From contig JADKFA010000001.1 in NCBI GenBank assembly GCA_016717725.1, positions 62,001-126,000 on the forward strand: a stretch of DNA of 64,000 bases, given 5' to 3'. Within the stretch, counting starts at the first letter, position 1. Every line of letters begins with the position of its first letter. A program made the translations under genes and the position numbers. Shown here one piece after another: positions 1 to 7,972 of this stretch. The notes below the pieces were generated by a model, which saw only the letters and a list, made by a program, of their open reading frames with translations, did not search any database and was not told where the DNA came from. The stretch comes from Bacteroidota bacterium. Its GTDB lineage: Bacteria; Bacteroidota; Bacteroidia; AKYH767-A; OLB10.

Positions 1-66
1 ACCAAGAGGCTTGAGCGACTCCTGAATCCATCTAAAGAAGAAAGGTGAAATAGCGGAATACGGATA
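1..66. other. Left edge, no assignable gene
   Basis: One plus-strand frame reads through to a TGA at 46-48 and could be the last 15 codons of a gene lying outside the window, ending in a charged KEER tail. That is too short to identify or to be sure it is coding. Confidence 0.2.
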
Positions 67-426
67 CTACTTAACAGTCACCGTTTTACGAACGGTTTTG
101 CTTTGCTCCAAACGGATATAATCCTTAGCTGAAGTGGTTAAAGAGGTGACTTCCACATTCAAAACGGCTTCCCATTTAAATGAAAAAATGGCTTCACCAT
201 TACTCGTAGTAAATTGCTCTCCAAAGATATCGGCTCGAACACCTGTTTGAGGATTCACAACACTATCCTGACGCAAAACTACTTTTGCACCACTAACGGC
301 ATGACCTAGGGTGTCGACAACTGTAATAATAGCTTCACAATCTTTTGTCTTCTTACATGAAGAAACAGTAATAAGTCCAACGAAGGCTAGGCAGAATAAG
401 AGGAGATATCGATTCATTTTTATCAA
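67..426 (-). CDS. Small lipoprotein with a carboxypeptidase-regulatory-like fold
   Basis: A 119-residue protein of unknown role. The N-terminus is a lipoprotein signal with a hydrophobic stretch at residues 7-21 and a VSSC lipobox (Cys24), so it is probably anchored in an outer or inner membrane leaflet. The mature part (AIITVVDTLGHAVSGAKV, then a GEAIFSF segment) resembles the small beta-sandwich of CarboxypepD_reg-like / DUF4198-type domains, which are common in Bacteroidetes surface lipoproteins. Met4 is an equally good start. A TAaaTTTG -7-like box lies upstream at 462-469 on the minus strand. It is divergent from the cyclophilin gene. The fold assignment is by resemblance only. Confidence 0.6.
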   Translation of the reverse strand: MIKMNRYLLLFCLAFVGLITVSSCKKTKDCEAIITVVDTLGHAVSGAKVVLRQDSVVNPQTGVRADIFGEQFTTSNGEAIFSFKWEAVLNVEVTSLTTSAKDYIRLEQSKTVRKTVTVK

Positions 427-542
427 TTAATTTTGTTATACGGAGATAACCAATGATTGTTCAAATTTAGTTAAACTTGCAACAAGAACCATTATAATAT
501 TTATTGGTTTCTTACAAACAAAAGTAATTAATTATCAATACT

Positions 543-1223
543 ATGAAAAAAATATTCCTCATTTGCTTAGGCTTGATGCTTGCAATTGGAACGAATACAT
601 TCGCTCAAAAGAAGAAAAAATCAATGGAAAAAGCAGTTACAGACACATTAATTGAGATTACCACCGATTACGGAACCATGAAATTAAAGCTTTACAAAGA
701 GACGCCTTTGCACAGGGCGAACTTTATAAAATTGGTAAGTGAGGGCTTTTATGATAGTTTGCTCTTCCACCGTGTTATTAAAGGATTTATGATACAAGGC
801 GGTGATCCAGGATCAAAAGATGCAGCTCCAGGAAAAATGTTAGGTTCGGGCGATGTTGGTTATAAGATTCCAGCTGAATTAATTGATACACTATATCATA
901 AGAAAGGTGTGTTGGCAGCTGCAAGAGATGGGAATCCAGAAAAGGCAAGTTCGGGTTGTCAATTTTATATTGTACAAGGAAAACCCATGACAGAAGCAGA
1001 AATCACACAAGCAGAACAGCGTGTGGGTTTCACCATGAGCGAAAAACAAAAGTCAGATTATATGACCATTGGTGGTTCACCATGGTTGGATCGCAACTAC
1101 ACCGTGTTTGGTGAAATAGTAGAAGGATTGGATGTGATTGATAAAATTGCAGCAGTAAAAACATTGCCTGGCGATCGTCCAGAGACGGATGTGAGGATGA
1201 CGATAAAGTTAATTAAGAATTAA
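543..1223 (+). CDS. Exported peptidyl-prolyl cis-trans isomerase (cyclophilin type)
   Basis: Cyclophilin-family prolyl isomerase that catalyses cis-trans isomerisation of X-Pro bonds, predicted to act in the periplasm. Residues 1-21 are a Sec signal peptide ending FAQ, followed by a lysine-rich linker. The catalytic core runs from about residue 36: LFHRVIKGFMIQGGDPG (the FHR and QGGD signatures), ASSGCQFYIVQG and NYTVFGEIVEGLDVIDKI. An acidic/glutamine insert (MTEAEITQAEQRVGFTMSEKQ) between strands is common in Bacteroidetes cyclophilins. The 226-residue length fits a single-domain exported enzyme. The TAA stop lies inside the left heptamer repeat of the element at 1211-1311. Confidence 0.93.
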   Translation: MKKIFLICLGLMLAIGTNTFAQKKKKSMEKAVTDTLIEITTDYGTMKLKLYKETPLHRANFIKLVSEGFYDSLLFHRVIKGFMIQGGDPGSKDAAPGKMLGSGDVGYKIPAELIDTLYHKKGVLAAARDGNPEKASSGCQFYIVQGKPMTEAEITQAEQRVGFTMSEKQKSDYMTIGGSPWLDRNYTVFGEIVEGLDVIDKIAAVKTLPGDRPETDVRMTIKLIKN

Positions 1224-1311
1224 GTCCCGCAGCGCCGTCGGCAAGCCTTAGGCGGCCGATGGATAGCTATCGGGATAAGAATTGTGAATTGTGAATTGTG
1301 AATTGTGAATT
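1211..1311. repeat. Heptamer-flanked palindromic element, long form
   Basis: Two AATTAAG heptamers (1211-1224) run directly into a 53-bp core at 1224-1276. The core starts GTCCCG and ends ATAGCTATCGGGA, with 33 bp between. It is followed by four tandem GAATTGT heptamers (1279-1306) and a partial fifth. The same 53-bp core, about 51 of 53 identical, recurs at 6468-6520. The cyclophilin stop codon is inside the left heptamers. Confidence 0.85.
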
Positions 1312-1399
1312 TTTCTAAACTTTATAATTGACACTTTTGGATTCAATAATTTGAAATTATTATTATCGAATAAATCTATTCATATTTAAAACATAATTA

Positions 1400-1436
1400 A
1401 TTCTGAATTCTTACCGCGAAGCCTCGCGACTGAATT
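1400..1436. repeat. Heptamer-flanked palindrome, second core type
   Basis: Heptamers ATTCTGA and ATTCTTA (1400-1413) precede the near-palindrome GCGAAGCCTCGCGA (1416-1429) and are followed by CTGAATT. Related cores occur near 49637, 55572 and 55599, and a degenerate one near 25467. It ends only a few bases before the pheS start codon. Confidence 0.75.
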
Positions 1437-1443
1437 AAATACC

Positions 1444-2484
1444 ATGTTAGATATAAATTCATTAATTGAAGAGACAAAAAGTTTTGCTCCTGCAAATAAG
1501 GAGGAGTTAGAGACTTTTCGTGTTCGCTTTTTGGGGAAGAAGGGCGTGTTAACGGAATTGTTTGCGAAAATGAAAGAGGTGGCTCCTGAAGAGCGGAAAT
1601 CTTTTGGATTGCAAGTGAATTCTCTAAAAGTGGCTGCAGAGGATCGATTGAATCAATTTAAAGATGCATTTGAAGATGTTGACACCAGTGCAAATAAAAA
1701 CATCGACTTAAGTTTACCATCAGACCCAAATCCATTGGGATCGTTTCATCCATTGAGTTTAGTACGCAGAAAAATTATCAATATCTTTTCGCGGATAGGC
1801 TTCAACGTTAGTGATGGACCAGAGATTGAAGATGATTGGCATAATTTCTCGGCATTGAATTTTCCTCCTGAGCATCCGGCACGCGATATGCAGGATACTT
1901 TTTTCATTGATGTAAATCCGGATTCGGAAAAGTACAAAGGACCTTTAGCTTTGCGCACACATACTTCCTCGATCCAAGTTCGGGTGATGGAAAATCAAGC
2001 TCCTCCTATTCGAACTATTTGTCCGGGAAGAGTGTATCGCAACGAAGCGATATCAGCTCGTGCACATTGTTTCTTTCATCAAGTAGAAGGATTTTATATT
2101 GATGAAAACGTTTCGTTTGCCGATTTAAAGCAAACCTTATTGTACTTCTCCCAAGAAATGTTTGGCGAGGATACTAAAATCAGACTTCGCCCTTCGTATT
2201 TCCCTTTCACAGAGCCTAGCGCGGAGATGGATATCAGTTGTACCATTTGCAAAGGCAAGGGTTGCAATATTTGTAAGTACACGGGGTGGGTGGAGATTTT
2301 AGGTTGTGGTATGATTGATCCCGCCGTGTTGGAAAATAATAAAATTGATTCTAAAAAATACAGTGGATTTGCTTTCGGAATGGGTATTGAAAGAATCACG
2401 ATGCTTAAATACAGCATCAAAGATCTTCGTATTTTTTCGGAGAATGATGTGCGCTTCTTGGATCAGTTCAAAGGAGTGCGTTAA
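1444..2484 (+). CDS. pheS: Phenylalanine--tRNA ligase alpha subunit
   Basis: Catalytic subunit of the alpha2beta2 phenylalanyl-tRNA synthetase, a cytoplasmic enzyme that charges tRNA-Phe. The 346-residue length is normal. The N-terminal coiled-coil arm (residues 1-90) is followed by the class II core: HPLSLVRRKI, FGFNVSDGPEIE-like motif, THTSSIQVRVM (motif 2 region) and FAFGMGIERITMLKY (motif 3). A Cys-rich insertion CTICKGKGCNICKYTGWVE at about residues 266-284 is a known feature of many bacterial PheS proteins. The beta subunit gene pheT is not in the window, so the two genes are unlinked here. Confidence 0.97.
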   Translation: MLDINSLIEETKSFAPANKEELETFRVRFLGKKGVLTELFAKMKEVAPEERKSFGLQVNSLKVAAEDRLNQFKDAFEDVDTSANKNIDLSLPSDPNPLGSFHPLSLVRRKIINIFSRIGFNVSDGPEIEDDWHNFSALNFPPEHPARDMQDTFFIDVNPDSEKYKGPLALRTHTSSIQVRVMENQAPPIRTICPGRVYRNEAISARAHCFFHQVEGFYIDENVSFADLKQTLLYFSQEMFGEDTKIRLRPSYFPFTEPSAEMDISCTICKGKGCNICKYTGWVEILGCGMIDPAVLENNKIDSKKYSGFAFGMGIERITMLKYSIKDLRIFSENDVRFLDQFKGVR

Positions 2485-2489
2485 AGACA

Positions 2490-2915
2490 CTAATATTTCT
2501 CGCAACAGTCGCTAAGCCATTCGGTCGATTTTCTCTACGCTAAATTTTCTCGCAAAGGCGCTAAGGAGTGAGAATTTTAAAACTTAGTAGTTTGTTATAA
2601 TTAGCTTTTAACATAGAACTTTTTGTGAAGAAATTTGGCGAAGCGCAGCCTTAGCGCCTTTGCGAGCAATTTTCTGAACTTTAATTTAGCAATACTAATT
2701 AATAAATCGAAAATGTTGAATGATTTTTTCCATAAAAAAGAAGCGCGAAAATGAACGCAGGAAATTTTCTCACCGAGTTCGGTGGTGCTTAGACATTCGG
2801 TTGATTTTTTTACGCTAATATTTCTCGCAAAGGCGCAAAGGCGCAAAGTTTTCTAATGAAGGCGCAAACTTCGACAAGCTCAGTATGAAAATTTTCTCTC
2901 AAAGAAGAAGATTAA
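2490..2915. repeat. Intergenic repeat cluster of CTCGCAAAGGCGC type
   Basis: This 437-bp gap holds no credible gene. It carries several copies of TTTCTCGCAAAGGCGCTAAG-like words. A direct copy near 2541-2570 is matched by an inverted copy near 2636-2672, and a tandem GGCGCAAAG run lies near 2822-2846. A CTTCGACAAGCTCAG word occurs near 2870. The same family recurs at 6415-6664 and 11275-11470, always next to 3' gene ends. Confidence 0.75.
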
Positions 2916-2921
2916 ATAAGT

Positions 2922-4616
2922 TTATTTCTTCTTCGGCTTACCAATAACCTTATATTCTCCTTCTCCTTTTAAGATGGAATTGTAAAGTGTATTATTTCCT
3001 AAAACCAATAATGCTTCTTTGATGGTTTCGTCGTGCTTGAACATGTACTTATACTTTCCCGTTTGAAAATAATAGCGAGTAATTAATTCCTTCTCAATAA
3101 AACTTTTTATTTCCGATTTAAATAATCTTAAATCGGCAGCTTTATCGTGATTCAACTCTTTTCCTAATTTATCAATTTCATTGCTATTGCTTGCATAATA
3201 CTTTTCACGAATTGCGGCTTCTTTCAGCAGCTTAAAAGTATTTTCTGTTTGAGTTGAGTACGAATAACTTTCGGTATTCACATAACTTTCAAAATCCTTG
3301 AAATCGGTATCTGTGAATGAAAACACATCAATAGAATCAATGCTATTATGTTGTTGGCGATATTTACTTGCGTAATCGAAGATGATAAAATTTCCTATTA
3401 AACTTTTTGTGATGTTGCTGGTATCTGATAACGCAAGGTACCGATCTGGGTAAACAGCAGATCCGTCGAACACCGTTCTTCCGTTCTTTGTTTTGAAAGC
3501 TTTCATCAATGAATCGGGGACTTCCGTCACAGCATTTCCTTCGTCGTGATTATAAATGCGTGTTTGAACACATCTACCACTAGCCGTATAATATTTAGCT
3601 ACCGTCAATTTCATTTGGGCATTGTAGGTAAGTGGACGCGTTTGTTGCACCAACCCTTTTCCAAAACTTCGTTGTCCAATGATCACACCTCGATCTAAAT
3701 CTTGAAAATTACCAGCTGTAATTTCACTCGCTGATGCAGAATTTTTATCGATCAACACAGCAACTTTTAAATCAGGGGCAATGGGATCTACTTTAGCTAT
3801 GTATGTATTGTTTGATCCTTCTGTCTTTCCTTTTTGGGTAACGAGTAACTCTCCTTTCTTTACAAATAAATTCAACATTTGCACCGACTCTTCTAACAGT
3901 CCACCGCCATTACCTCGCAAATCGAAAACGAGCGAGGTAAGACCTTTATTCTTTTGCAAATCGACTAAGGCATCGTGCACTTCGTTAAAACAATTTTGCA
4001 AAAATTTATCTAGTTTAATATAGCCAACACTGTCATTGATCATTCCGTAGTAAGGAACATTCTTCACTTTAATTTCTCCTCGTGTAATTGACTTTTCGAT
4101 GATCGCGGGTTCTCCAAAGCGTGACAATCCAACTTTTACGACTGTACCTGCCTGACCTTTGATCATATCATCGATTTCAGAGGGTGTTAAGCCTTTAATC
4201 GCTCTTCCATTCACAGAAATCAACAAATCACCCGCGCGAACATCGGCTAGTTGAGCAGGGTAGCCTTCGTACACATCATAAATCACAATACTATCTCCAT
4301 AACGAAACGAAGAAGCGCCAATACCACCGTACTCGGTGCTAACATGCTTCATTCTGTAATCTTCAATTTCGGATTCAGGATAAAAATTAGTGTATGGGTC
4401 GATGGTCTTTAACATACCATCAATTCCAATTTTCAATAATTCACCGGGCTTCACATCATCCACATAAAACTGGTCGACTTCACGATAAACAGCAGAGAAA
4501 ATATCGAGCTGTTTGCTAATCATAAAATAATCATCAACAAAGCTGATACTTAAAAAAGTTGAAGGAATCAACATCAATAGAATCAGTTTACGACGATGGT
4601 TGGAGAATATGGACAT
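2922..4616 (-). CDS. S41 family C-terminal processing protease
   Basis: CtpA/Prc-type serine protease of 564 residues that degrades or trims periplasmic proteins from their C-termini. An N-terminal membrane anchor or uncleaved signal (residues 9-26) is followed by a PDZ domain (about 90-175, with GGIGASSFRYGDSIVIYDVYEG and GDLLISVNGRAI) and the S41 core. Catalytic residues are visible: Ser in NSASASEI and Lys in GQRSFGKGLVQ. The C-terminal roughly 200 residues form a helical tail that includes YYTASGRCVQTRIY, typical of Bacteroidetes homologues. It is divergently transcribed from the AI-2E family gene, and a TAtcTTTG box lies 19 nt upstream of the start. Confidence 0.93.
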   Translation of the reverse strand: MSIFSNHRRKLILLMLIPSTFLSISFVDDYFMISKQLDIFSAVYREVDQFYVDDVKPGELLKIGIDGMLKTIDPYTNFYPESEIEDYRMKHVSTEYGGIGASSFRYGDSIVIYDVYEGYPAQLADVRAGDLLISVNGRAIKGLTPSEIDDMIKGQAGTVVKVGLSRFGEPAIIEKSITRGEIKVKNVPYYGMINDSVGYIKLDKFLQNCFNEVHDALVDLQKNKGLTSLVFDLRGNGGGLLEESVQMLNLFVKKGELLVTQKGKTEGSNNTYIAKVDPIAPDLKVAVLIDKNSASASEITAGNFQDLDRGVIIGQRSFGKGLVQQTRPLTYNAQMKLTVAKYYTASGRCVQTRIYNHDEGNAVTEVPDSLMKAFKTKNGRTVFDGSAVYPDRYLALSDTSNITKSLIGNFIIFDYASKYRQQHNSIDSIDVFSFTDTDFKDFESYVNTESYSYSTQTENTFKLLKEAAIREKYYASNSNEIDKLGKELNHDKAADLRLFKSEIKSFIEKELITRYYFQTGKYKYMFKHDETIKEALLVLGNNTLYNSILKGEGEYKVIGKPKKK

Positions 4617-4634
4617 AATTGTTTTTTAACGTTT

Positions 4635-4662
4635 CAAAGATAATAGATCGTAATGAACCAAA
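4635..4662 (-). promoter_or_regulatory. Bacteroidetes-type promoter of the S41 protease gene
   Basis: Minus-strand -7 box TAtcTTTG at 4642-4635 with TTTG at 4662-4659 (16-17 nt spacer) as the -33 element. The -7 box fits the Bacteroidetes sigma-A consensus TAnnTTTG. The spacer is a little short. Confidence 0.5.
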
Positions 4663-5672
4663 ATCATTATTTTTATACCATGAATAACAACCGAAATCAA
4701 GTTTTAAGCTTGCTGATCATCACCTTATTGGGTGTCTTTTTATTTTGGTCTTTACTTGGATTTTTAACTTCCTTCCTCTCTGCCACAATACTTTATGTAT
4801 TAGCTCGCCCATTCTTAAAATACTTAACCATCAAGAAGAATTGGAATAAAACGCTTTCTATTGTCTTGATATTGTTCATTTCCTTCATCACTATACTCCT
4901 ACCTTTTTGGTCGTTATACGGACTGTTGGCTTCTAAAATAAATTATGCGATTATACATAGCAATGACTTATTGATCGGATTAAAGCAGATGGATGCATTC
5001 ATCTATTCCAAAACTGGTTTCAGTGTATTAAGTCATGATATGATTGTGAAATTTCAGGGTTTAGCAAGTAATATTATTCCACAAATTTTAGGTGCTACGG
5101 CAAATGCATTGGCTACGATAGGAATGATGTATTTCATTCTATATTACCTCTTGCAAAATCATGGAGACTTAGAAAAAATATTAATTGATTATTTACCTTT
5201 TGAGACGAGTCACTCGCAGCAATTTTCATCTGAATTAGAGATGGCAGTTTTCAGTAACGTCTTGGGCGCACCCGTACTTGCCATTTTACAAGGACTCACA
5301 GCAGGCATTATTTTTTGGTTTTGCGATTTAGACCAGCCATGGTTTTGGGGAACCATCGCTGGGTTCATGTCCTTTATTCCACTCGTAGGAACTGCGTTAG
5401 TATGGATTCCAGCAGGGATTTACCAATATGCGAATAGCAACAATTGGCAAGGCATCGCCATCTTAATTTGTGGCACTTTAATCATCACCAATATTGATAA
5501 TGTATTTCGTTTCACGCTCCAGAAAAAATTCGCGAATGTACATCCTATGGTTACTGTGCTTGGAGGTATATTAGGGATGCAGTGGTTTGGACTTCCAGGA
5601 ATTGTTTTTGGACCGTTGCTGATTTCTTACTTTGTACTGATGGTGAAAATGTATAAGGAAGAGTATAGGTGA
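4653..5672 (+). CDS. AI-2E family transporter (PF01594)
   Basis: Polytopic inner-membrane protein of the AI-2 exporter / PerM superfamily. The substrate cannot be read from sequence, because members export AI-2, act in Na+/H+ antiport or have unknown roles. About eight membrane segments are visible: a pair near residues 17-55, one near 63-90, a loop to about 150, then ATANALATIGMMYFILYYLL and later helices containing FIPLVGTALVWIPAGIY and GIVFGPLLISYFVLM, which are family signatures. The length of 339 is normal. A second ATG at 4680 (MNNNRNQ) is as plausible a start and would free the divergent promoter region. The stop codon abuts the heptamer repeat at 5672. Confidence 0.88.
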   Translation: MNQNHYFYTMNNNRNQVLSLLIITLLGVFLFWSLLGFLTSFLSATILYVLARPFLKYLTIKKNWNKTLSIVLILFISFITILLPFWSLYGLLASKINYAIIHSNDLLIGLKQMDAFIYSKTGFSVLSHDMIVKFQGLASNIIPQILGATANALATIGMMYFILYYLLQNHGDLEKILIDYLPFETSHSQQFSSELEMAVFSNVLGAPVLAILQGLTAGIIFWFCDLDQPWFWGTIAGFMSFIPLVGTALVWIPAGIYQYANSNNWQGIAILICGTLIITNIDNVFRFTLQKKFANVHPMVTVLGGILGMQWFGLPGIVFGPLLISYFVLMVKMYKEEYR

Positions 5673-5694
5673 ATTAAGAATTAAGTCCCGATAG
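5672..5694. repeat. Truncated heptamer/palindrome element
   Basis: Two AATTAAG heptamers (5672-5685) are followed by TCCCGATAG, the left half of the palindrome found complete at 49592-49611 and 55528-55547. The last base of the upstream stop codon is the first base of the heptamers. The left part of the element also supplies the stop codon of the convergent sigma-factor gene. Confidence 0.7.
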
Positions 5695-6211
5695 TAAAAC
5701 CATAATCTGCTCCATAGGCATTTAATGATTTTTTTAGTTTTTGTCGGGCTACATGAATTCTGATTTTTACTGTGCCCAATGGAACTTGCAATTCATCTGC
5801 AATTTCAGAATATTTATATCCTTCAAATGATTTCAGAAATGGAATGCGTAAATTATTATTCAACTCATTTATGGCTGCATCAATTTCTTTCATGGCAATG
5901 CGCTCTATTCCATTATTCATTTCGGAATAATTTAAATTTTCTAACAAATAATTATTTTCAGAATCATCATGCATTACTTTTCGATTCACTTTTTTTCTAT
6001 ATTCATTTATAAAAAGATTTTTTAAGATGGTATACAACCATCCTTTCAAATTGGTGTCAGGAGTAAATTTGTCTTTATTTTTAAATGCCTTTAGCATTGT
6101 TTCTTGAACTAAATCCTCGGCATCTTCTATAGCTCGGGTCAACTTTAATGCATATCCGCGAAGAGGCTCATAGTGATCCTTAACATGATAATTAAATTCT
6201 AGCTGAGTCAT
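5681..6211 (-). CDS. ECF-type sigma-70 family RNA polymerase sigma factor
   Basis: Extracytoplasmic-function sigma factor of 176 residues. Region 2 covers about residues 10-80 (AEDLVQETMLKAFKNKDKF, then LKGWLYTILKNLFINEYRKK for -10 recognition). Region 4 covers about 110-165 (PFLKSFEGYKYSEIADELQVPLGTVKIRIHVARQKLKK, a helix-turn-helix). No anti-sigma gene is adjacent, so control is not explained by the usual paired arrangement. A perfect 8-bp inverted repeat sits just downstream of its -7 box (6224-6241). The last two codons and the stop come from the half-palindrome repeat at 5672-5694, which suggests the repeat moved into the gene end. Confidence 0.93.
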   Translation of the reverse strand: MTQLEFNYHVKDHYEPLRGYALKLTRAIEDAEDLVQETMLKAFKNKDKFTPDTNLKGWLYTILKNLFINEYRKKVNRKVMHDDSENNYLLENLNYSEMNNGIERIAMKEIDAAINELNNNLRIPFLKSFEGYKYSEIADELQVPLGTVKIRIHVARQKLKKSLNAYGADYGFTIGT

Positions 6212-6223
6212 TTTGTTTAATTA

Positions 6224-6249
6224 TTTAAGTAAATACTTAAACAAAGGTA
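6224..6249 (-). promoter_or_regulatory. Sigma-factor promoter with operator-like palindrome
   Basis: A -7 box TAccTTTG (6249-6242, minus strand) is followed at once by an inverted repeat TTTAAGTA-nn-TACTTAAA (6241-6224). The repeat would lie over the transcription start and leader, a usual place for a repressor site or mRNA hairpin. The box fits the consensus. The operator role is inferred. Confidence 0.45.
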
Positions 6250-6414
6250 AGTAAGACAATACCTGATTTGCAAATTTTTGTTTAACTTTTTTTACATTTT
6301 TGTTAAACAACCATTAACTCATTGAAAGCTAGTGTCTCAAATAAAAATATTGGTTTACAAGAACTTGTATTTTACCGAGACGGATTTGGCTTATGGATGA
6401 CTTAAATATCTTGA

Positions 6415-6664
6415 AGCTGAGTCAATCGGTTGCTTTTCTCTTCGCTAATTTTTCTCGCTAAGGCGCAGTCCCGCAGCGCCGTCGGCAAGCCTTTGGCGGC
6501 CGATGGATAGCTATCGGGACGCAAAGGCTACGCTACGAGAAATTTTCTCGCTAAGGCGCTAAGGACGCTAAGCCATTCGGTTGCTTTTCTCTTCGCTAAT
6601 TTTTCTCGCAAAGGGCGATAAAGGACGCTAAGGCTGCGCTACGACAAATTTTCTCGCCTAGGCG
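6415..6664. repeat. Intergenic repeat cluster with a second 53-bp element
   Basis: This gap (6250-6671) has no gene. The left part up to about 6415 is unremarkable AT-rich DNA. From there it carries words of the CTCGC(A/T)AAGGCGC family in direct orientation, including CTAAGGCTGCGCTACGA. Inserted among them at 6468-6520 is the 53-bp long-form core (GTCCCG, 33-bp insert, ATAGCTATCGGGAC) that is almost identical to 1224-1276. Confidence 0.75.
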
Positions 6665-6671
6665 CAATCCA

Positions 6672-7556
6672 CTACCCTAGCGATTTTAAAAATTTACTGA
6701 AATCATCAAAATCATAAAGCAGTGTTACCTGCGGCGGAAATTGAATATGCGATTGAGAAATTTGTGAACCTGCAATCAAAATGTTTGTAGTAGGAAAATC
6801 TCCATGCAACTTATTTGCAATTTGTAAAGGTGTTTGATTGATGATCGCAGAAGTTAACACGGTGAGTATGTAGTCGGCCTTATACAATTTCATTACTGAA
6901 TGCAAATCATTAAGCGGTAGGTTGGGTCCAAGATAATTAGTATGATGTCCAGCTAAACGAATTAGATAATTTGCAAAAAGCAAGGTCACATCATGCGGTT
7001 CATTCGCTGGCAAAAACAGAATAAATTTCTTTGGATTATGCAATTCTGATTTAGGTAATGTGTTGAGAGCAGAAAATAATTTAAGTCGAATTAAATGAGT
7101 AATAAAATGCTCATAGGCCGGATTAATAGAACCTGTTTGCCAAAGGATACCAATTCTGGACATTAGAGGAAAAACCAACTTTTTAAAACTTTCTTCGAAT
7201 CCAATATGTTCAATGCTTGTTTGAAAAATTTGCATGAAACTTTCTTCGTCCAATCCAAACATCGCCTTAATCAATGATTCTAAATGCATCGTCTCATCGT
7301 TGGAATGAAGTGTAAGATCGAGCACTAATGCATCCACATCTTCCTTCGACATTTTTGTAATCTTGGAGATTTTAAAACCTCTACGATTTAACATTGCTAC
7401 ATTGAGAAGTAATTTTAAATCTTCGTCCGTATAATAACGAATATTGGTTGCTGTTCTATTGGGCAGAGGAATTCCATAACGAAGTTCCCAAATACGCAAT
7501 GTATGCGATTTGATGCCGGTTAATGCTTCCACATCTTTAATTGAGAAGTTGGTCAT
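6672..7556 (-). CDS. MerR family regulator with a CarH/LitR-like cobalamin-binding region
   Basis: Cytoplasmic transcription regulator of 294 residues. Residues 1-70 form a MerR winged helix (FSIKDVEALTGIKSHTLRIWELRYG, then RYYTDEDLKLLLNVAMLNRRGFKISKI). The middle is helical like the helical bundle of CarH. The C-terminal third resembles a Rossmann-type B12-binding domain. In CarH/LitR proteins adenosylcobalamin makes repression light sensitive. Here the expected E/DxHxxG motif reads EPHDVT and the later GG position reads GS, so cobalamin binding may be weakened or lost although the histidine is kept. The photolyase and TIGR01777 genes nearby match the usual targets of such regulators in Bacteroidetes. 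It lies downstream of the 112-residue hypothetical gene on the same strand and may share its transcript. Confidence 0.85.
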   Translation of the reverse strand: MTNFSIKDVEALTGIKSHTLRIWELRYGIPLPNRTATNIRYYTDEDLKLLLNVAMLNRRGFKISKITKMSKEDVDALVLDLTLHSNDETMHLESLIKAMFGLDEESFMQIFQTSIEHIGFEESFKKLVFPLMSRIGILWQTGSINPAYEHFITHLIRLKLFSALNTLPKSELHNPKKFILFLPANEPHDVTLLFANYLIRLAGHHTNYLGPNLPLNDLHSVMKLYKADYILTVLTSAIINQTPLQIANKLHGDFPTTNILIAGSQISQSHIQFPPQVTLLYDFDDFSKFLKSLG

Positions 7557-7616
7557 TTACTTTACTTTTCGTTGCTTTATCTATTTAATGAGATAACTCT
7601 TGTTAAGTAGAACAAC

Positions 7617-7955
7617 TCAAGATGAATAATGTTTTTTTAAAATCACTTTTATTAATTCACGTTGTAAAATGATATCTGCCATTTGAGCAGTATCGCGACA
7701 ACCATAACGGGCTGGAATCATATGTTCTGGGACATCAATATGGTAAAATAAACCTGGAAGTCGGTCTGCATCAAACTTACACCAAAACTGAAGCTGCTCT
7801 GTCAATTGAATATGATAATTATCGAATTGAACAGGTAACTCCTCATTAAAAACTAAAATATAATTAAACCGTTCAAAATCCTTTATAGTTTGAACAGCCA
7901 TTGCTCTCAAATACGCAAGGTCGTGACGATATTTTTCAAGTTGCAAATCTTTCAT
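7617..7955 (-). CDS. Conserved-looking hypothetical protein, 112 residues
   Basis: Not recognised. It is a soluble, charged protein with no signal peptide or membrane segment. Features are a helical N-terminus (YRHDLAYLRAMAVQTIKDFERFN), a Trp/Cys pair (FWCKF) and a C-terminal helix rich in leucine and lysine. It lies 60 nt upstream of the MerR gene on the same strand and its start overlaps the divergent promoter at 7941-7967. The position suggests a partner of the light-response regulator, but nothing in the sequence shows this. Confidence 0.6.
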   Translation of the reverse strand: MKDLQLEKYRHDLAYLRAMAVQTIKDFERFNYILVFNEELPVQFDNYHIQLTEQLQFWCKFDADRLPGLFYHIDVPEHMIPARYGCRDTAQMADIILQRELIKVILKKHYSS

Positions 7956-7967
7956 GTACTATCTTTG
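7941..7967 (+). promoter_or_regulatory. Promoter upstream of the DUF6268-like gene
   Basis: TTG at 7941-7943 and TAtcTTTG at 7960-7967, 16 nt apart, fit the Bacteroidetes -33/-7 pattern. The first in-frame ATG (7973) starts only 6 nt after the box, so the transcript would be nearly leaderless. The box overlaps the start of the divergent hypothetical gene. Confidence 0.45.
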
Positions 7968-7972
7968 TTCAA

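Noticed and set aside
2601..2846. Minus-strand open frame in the gap after pheS
   Set aside because: Its sequence is made of the CTCGCAAAGGCGC repeat words in both orientations, and it has no start context.
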